A DNA stretch of 64,000 nt from Saturnia japonica (taxonomy: Eukaryota; Arthropoda; Insecta; Lepidoptera; Saturniidae). Every line of letters begins with the position of its first letter. Within the stretch, counting starts at the first letter, position 1. This document shows positions 60,174 to 64,000 of the stretch, one piece after another. The position numbers and the translations under genes were made by a program. The notes beneath the pieces were generated by a model. It was not told the DNA's origin and did not search any database. It was given only the letters and a program-made list of their open reading frames with translations. The DNA is taken from the NCBI GenBank assembly GCA_033032175.1, contig CM065304.1, forward strand, positions 13,082,001 through 13,146,000. The letters run 5' to 3'.

Positions 60174-60880
60174 TTTTAAGTTGCCAGAAAAGCTCCCTGC
60201 AATATTTTAACAAGGGGCCGTCATCTTTTTATCGCTATGTTGAAGTACTTTGAAAATGAGGATGTAATTCAAATTTCGAAGGGGATAAATAGGCACGATA
60301 CTGCAAACTTATTCTTTAAATAAAAAAAAAGGATATTTTTCAAAAGATTTGAGAGGTCTGTCTGTTCATTGAGTTAATGACGTTTTATTTCATTCAATAT
60401 ACTCGTATTAAGAAAAAAAAAACAATTATTGAAATTTAAAACATGCAAACCCATATGAATTATAAAAGTAAAACGGGATAATTAGAATGGAACAATGAAC
60501 AAGAGCCATGGAAAAAAAATTTTCCGTGCGCAGAACGCTCTATCTACAGATTAAAAAAAACAGTCTCTTTCTTCTTAGCCGTTTGACAAACCTACTTATA
60601 ATTCTTATTTACAAAAATTAATTCGCTCATATCCACATTTCATAGAAATTTAAAAAAGGATAGAAATCATATTATAGAAAATTTTATCTACTACAGAAAG
60701 TTTTTAGGCCATATACACACTGTAGTAGAATAAATAATTAAATCAGATAAATAAAGTACATAGGAGGTGAGTGAAACAATGTTTAAATTTGTTATATGAG
60801 ATCTTAGAAACGATTAATATCTACGGGATAACAAAAAAATCCTTAGATTGTAAGTAGTAAGTTAAATTTATTCAAGTCAC
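60174..60880. other. Non-coding stretch
   Basis: AT-rich, nothing supported. Confidence 0.4.
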
Positions 60881-61420
60881 ACTACTACATTTGTATCGGC
60901 CACCGGCTAAAACTACCGATGTCCGGATGGGTAAAATATTCCCAGATCAGACGTCTGGGGTTTTGAGTGCACTGTTTATGCGTGGTTGCGGATTCACCTA
61001 CCCCAGCAAAAATGTAGCAGTAAAGCCCACTCACCTGGAGGTTTTCAGCGCTGCACCGAGTCGGTAGTCACGTAGCTGGCCGGCGAATCTCTTCCACTCG
61101 CAACTCACACCCGAAAACGTTTATACCGACGCTTCTCTAGTATTATATATAAAATTTTTTACACCGTGTTTTATCGCACAATTAACCTTAATAATAATTA
61201 AAGGCACAGTTTCTTATTATAACACCACGAACAAAAATGGCGGCAGCAGTGAACTCGACTACACGACGATTAGTAGGGTCTTCAAACAGCGGTGCGCGAC
61301 GCCGGGGTTCTCACGCGCACGCATACTGATGACTGGATGCGCGTCATTTGGGCGAGCCCATAGCCAACCCTTACCAGGATAGGAAACCCTGACAACCACG
61401 CACTATTTGGCCCAAACAAC
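60881..61420 (-). promoter_or_regulatory. CpG-rich promoter-like island with candidate 5' exon
   Basis: On the minus strand a GC/CpG-rich block (61230-61350) carries GCCGCCATTTTTG (61244-61232), a YY1-like word found at many housekeeping start sites. Downstream, a non-coding stretch ends CCTCCAG|GTGAGTGGG (donor at 61034). This looks like a promoter with an untranslated first exon. No coding continuation was found towards lower coordinates. A multi-copy repeat with the same look is a real alternative. Confidence 0.3.
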
Positions 61421-61739
61421 ATTCGTCATAAGACAGATTGCATGACTATCTATGGAACGAAAATTGTTACGTTCTGCAAATTTCGACATAACATAAAAAC
61501 ATTTCTTTTGACTATCAATTATCATTATAAAAAAATAATGATGCTGATAAACGTTATAAAACTTTTGCACGACAACATTCTAAATATGTTCTTCTTTATA
61601 GTAATTTTTGAGAATTTTCTTACTGCGTAAAGCGTTACCATGGTACTTGAAAACTAGAGTAGACCAAAATAATAAAATCAATGAATCGAAAATTAAATAA
61701 ACGCTGTTATATAAATGTTTTATAATTATTTTTTTTAAT
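61421..61739. other. Non-coding stretch
   Basis: AT-rich; the open frame 61442-61630 has no recognised domain. Confidence 0.4.
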
Positions 61740-61924
61740 CTAATACATAAAATGACTTAGGGTTGCCTTTTTGCGCGCATCACGCAAAAACTACTGCATA
61801 GATTTTGATTACAAAAATATATTTTACTATTTAGATACTTGACCCTTACCTAAAAAAATTATCCCAATATTTTCATAAACAATAATTCTGTAGTCCACAT
61901 AAGCGGAGCCGCGAGCACAGCTAG
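61740..61924 (+). mobile_element. Helitron-like 3' part
   Basis: Ends GGAGCCGCGAGCACAGCTAG before T (CTAG at 61921-61924). Includes CACGCAAAAACTACTGCATA. The 5' TC end is not assigned. Confidence 0.5.
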
Positions 61925-62042
61925 TTTCGAATAAAAAAATATATTTAAGTAATTCATTCATTATAGCCCGACCGCTATAAGCGCGACCTTCCATAATGAT
62001 TGCGGGAAGTGGGGCAGGGGGTGTGCATGGATATATGTACAT
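61925..62042. other. Short spacer
   Basis: No gene; contains a GC-richer piece at 62000-62030. Confidence 0.3.
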
Positions 62043-62180
62043 TGTTATGGGTAGGTAACGTCACCAATGTGATAGAACATCACTAGTCGATAAGAAGGCG
62101 GGCTGTCAACGTGGCTTTAGAACCACGGTCAGTCCTCTGAGATGTAACACTTTAGAACATATAATAAACCAACCAAAACA
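62043..62180 (+). repeat. Ty3/gypsy-type 5' LTR
   Basis: The TGTTATGGG…AAAACA segment has an AATAAA at 62163-62168 and is followed directly by a primer-binding site. The right limit is well set by the PBS. The left limit rests only on a TG start, so the 138-bp length is an estimate. Confidence 0.5.
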
Positions 62181-62196
62181 TGGTGTCAGAATTGGG
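62181..62196 (+). other. Retrotransposon primer-binding site
   Basis: TGGTGTCAGAATTGGG matches the form TGGTGTCAGAAGTGGG used by many Ty3/gypsy elements. The complement ends in CTGACACCA, as tRNA 3' ends of the Leu type do. Confidence 0.6.
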
Positions 62197-62272
62197 TTCG
62201 TAATCTATGTTTCGTATAGGTATTCATTACATCTTGAGTCATTGTGAAATTCTCCTGTGAAAAGTCGACGTC

Positions 62273-62780
62273 ATGTCTGATAAAAATCAACGGCCCAAGA
62301 ACCTTTCTGGAATGTCCATGCCACAGCCCATGGTGAGGAGTGGTAACTTGGCTCAACAATGGAAAAAAATGGATACAGTTATTTAAATTTTATTTGCGTG
62401 CGTCTGGTTTGTATGAAGAGAGTACCTACTAATGGCAGAAAAGTAGCTTTATTTCTATATGTCATTGGTCAAAAGGGCGGGGATGTATTCAATAAATTTG
62501 GAAAAAACGAGAATAACATTACATACGACGAGCGTATATGGTTATTTTAAGAACCCTTTGCCCCAAAAGCTAACCTAACTTATAAATGTCATAATTTTTT
62601 CACATACAAACAAGGTGAAAGTGAAACCGTAGACGATTTTGCTTGCACATTAAAATTAAGGTCACAAAACTGTAAGCTAGGACAGCTGCAAGAACGCCCA
62701 ATCAAAGTAATGTTTATATGAGAGGTATAGATGCAAAAGCGCTTCTATCCCATTTCAAGCTCAATGGTTTTTTTCATGTA
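62273..62780 (+). pseudogene. Ty3/gypsy gag remnant (Mag-like)
   Basis: ATG at 62273, 92 bp after the PBS, opens MSDKNQRPKNLSGMSMPQ. One extra A in the run at 62362-62368 puts it out of frame. Further pieces in other frames include NGRKVALFLYVIGQKGGDVF (62425-62485), APKANLTY with FFTYKQGESETVDDFACTL (62555-62650) and KLRSQNCKLGQL. These are typical gag capsid motifs of Mag-type elements. At least two frameshifts and several stops; coding trace fades at about 62780 without a zinc knuckle. Confidence 0.65.
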
Positions 62781-62893
62781 CTGGCAACCCTCTACTACGT
62801 CTCTTTGGTTTCATTAATTAATATACATTCAAAATCGTTTGCATCCCATACAAAATTGCATAAGAATTTTTAAATTAGGTACAAAACCGCCTC

Positions 62894-63157
62894 TAGCCTC
62901 GTTAGCCTAGTGGTCGTAAGCGCGACTGCTGTGAGCGAGGTCCTGGGTTCGAATCCCAGTTCGAGCAAAGTGTTATTGGGTTTTTTCTATGAAATTCTCA
63001 GTAGCGGCTCGGAATTTGGTTTCGTGCCCGATTAATGGCAATAGGCTCGCCCCCTATTACATGGGACCTAAAAACATACTCGGCGAACTGTAGGGGTACA
63101 AATGTACACCTCTGCCTAACCCTTCGAGGAATACAAGCGTGATGGTATGTTGTAAAA
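62894..63157 (+). mobile_element. tRNA-derived SINE, copy 2
   Basis: Box A TAGCCTAGTGG (62903-62913) and box B GGTTCGAATCC (62946-62956). Then the body shared with 46516-46761 in reverse ('TCGAGCAAAGTGTTATTGGG', 'TTCGTGCCCGATTAATGGCA', 'CGGCGAACTGTAGGGG') and a 3' tail near GATGGTATGTTG. A functional tRNA is excluded because the fold downstream of box A does not pair as an acceptor stem and the body follows directly. Confidence 0.75.
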
Positions 63158-64000
63158 CTTAAATTACAAAACTACTATCACTGCTCGACCAATCACAGCA
63201 CAGTATTTTATATAGGAGCATAATGGCGTCCGGCTGTTGTCTTGCAGTGCCGTGTCGTTTTATTTAAAAAATCATCAGAATTGGAAATCTATATAGCCCC
63301 AATGCAAAGGAATAAGACTCGGGAAAAGGATTCGCAATGAAAATCAGTGGAAAAGCAACATAAAAAGCGTGAAAGGTTAGTTTCGCATGGTTTGGAATTG
63401 GTCGTGTTTATGCAATACGTGTGACAGATCCAGTCCCTAGAACAAATTCGTAAATTACCATAAACAAAAAGTTATTATTTTTTAATTTATGCACAATTTT
63501 CACTTATGTTCATTTTTTACATTTGGTAGGTAACTTAACTGAAATAAATTGTTTCAGGTACTCAGCAAATAAATCACCAATACAGAGGATGTTACAAGTT
63601 GTAAGCATTAAAAATGTGAAAAATTAAAATGCAATACTTTAAATCCAAGATATTAGAAAATTTCATCAAGGATTTTATGCCAAACCGAATAAAACTTTTC
63701 AAGATCATTTTATTTTAAAATTCATGAATGTTCTTACACCGAAACGTCGAAGACGTAAAGTGGGAAACCGGGCGGAATCAAAAATGTATACAAAGTTTTA
63801 TGTCCGTGCATATATTATATTAAACCATATAAATTAATAAAGAGTTTTTCAGCAAACCTTTTCAAAGATTCTTGGTGTTAGTATTCATAGACTTCGTAAT
63901 ATATCCAAAAAAATCTTATTATACGGCAATATCCCAAACGAAAATCGAGGCGGTATCTTTGTAATTTATGTTAAAAAAGTTTACGCAGTTTAAGTTTATG
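63158..64000. other. Non-coding end; weak promoter-like site at 63189-63260
   Basis: GACCAATCA at 63187-63195, a TTTTATATAG TATA-like box at 63206-63215 and GCAGTGCCG about 32 bp further form a CCAAT/TATA/initiator-like order on the plus strand. A possible donor GAAAG|GTTAGT lies at 63377. No coding frame follows in the window, so this is only suggestive. The remainder is AT-rich. Confidence 0.25.

Noticed and set aside
61827..62042. Minus-strand 71-residue open frame
   Set aside because: Overlaps a Helitron 3' end on the plus strand and has no domain or promoter.
62894..62970. tRNA gene
   Set aside because: Box A and box B are present, but the sequence continues into a conserved body shared with the inverted copy at 46.5-46.8 kb and lacks a closing acceptor stem. 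It is a SINE.

Overview
The window looks like a gene-poor, AT-rich stretch of an insect nuclear genome, most likely a moth or butterfly. The evidence is the repeat content: many small Helitron-like elements with A|TC…CTAG|T borders, a tRNA-derived SINE in two copies, Jockey-, R1-, RTE- and CR1/L2-like LINE remnants, Ty3/gypsy, Copia and BEL/Pao-like LTR fragments, and a Tc1/mariner-type transposon. The lepidopteran assignment rests on remembered similarity of these repeats, not on a search. No prokaryotic operons, rRNA, tRNA genes or CRISPR arrays are visible.

Layout. 0-5 kb: a Helitron 3' end at the edge, a complete small Helitron (1575-2027) and a Jockey-like LINE (2826-4625). 5-18 kb: mostly non-coding DNA with Helitron-like pieces, a SINE-like block and a (GA)n-bearing repeat. 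18.4-19.7 kb: an intact DD41D transposon with an open 359-residue transposase, the only apparently complete protein gene. 22.7-27.6 kb: a candidate host exon, a CR1/L2-like 3' end and a second, longer Jockey copy. 28.5-31.9 kb: a Helitron carrying two nested insertions, an RTE-like LINE end and a Copia element that itself contains an inverted BEL-like fragment. 34-38.5 kb: small Helitrons and the best host-gene signal, a TATA promoter plus a signal-peptide exon on the minus strand (38330-38520). 39.6-49.5 kb: R1-like LINE, RTE-like LINE, hAT-like MITE, SINE, a 1.4-kb Helitron with Rep/helicase-protein remains (47097-48511) and a third Jockey fragment. 51.3-53 kb: another Jockey-like LINE. 57.1-60.2 kb: a broken Ty3/gypsy pol with its 3' LTR. 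60.9-64 kb: a CpG-rich promoter-like island, a Ty3-type LTR with primer-binding site and broken gag, and a second SINE copy.

How it fits together: almost every coding trace is transposon-derived and decayed. DD41D is the exception and could be functional. Host genes appear only as short 5' exons with splice donors, which fits long introns or intergenic DNA full of repeats. The most informative signals are structural: exact element borders, target-site duplications and nesting, which give a relative order of insertions.
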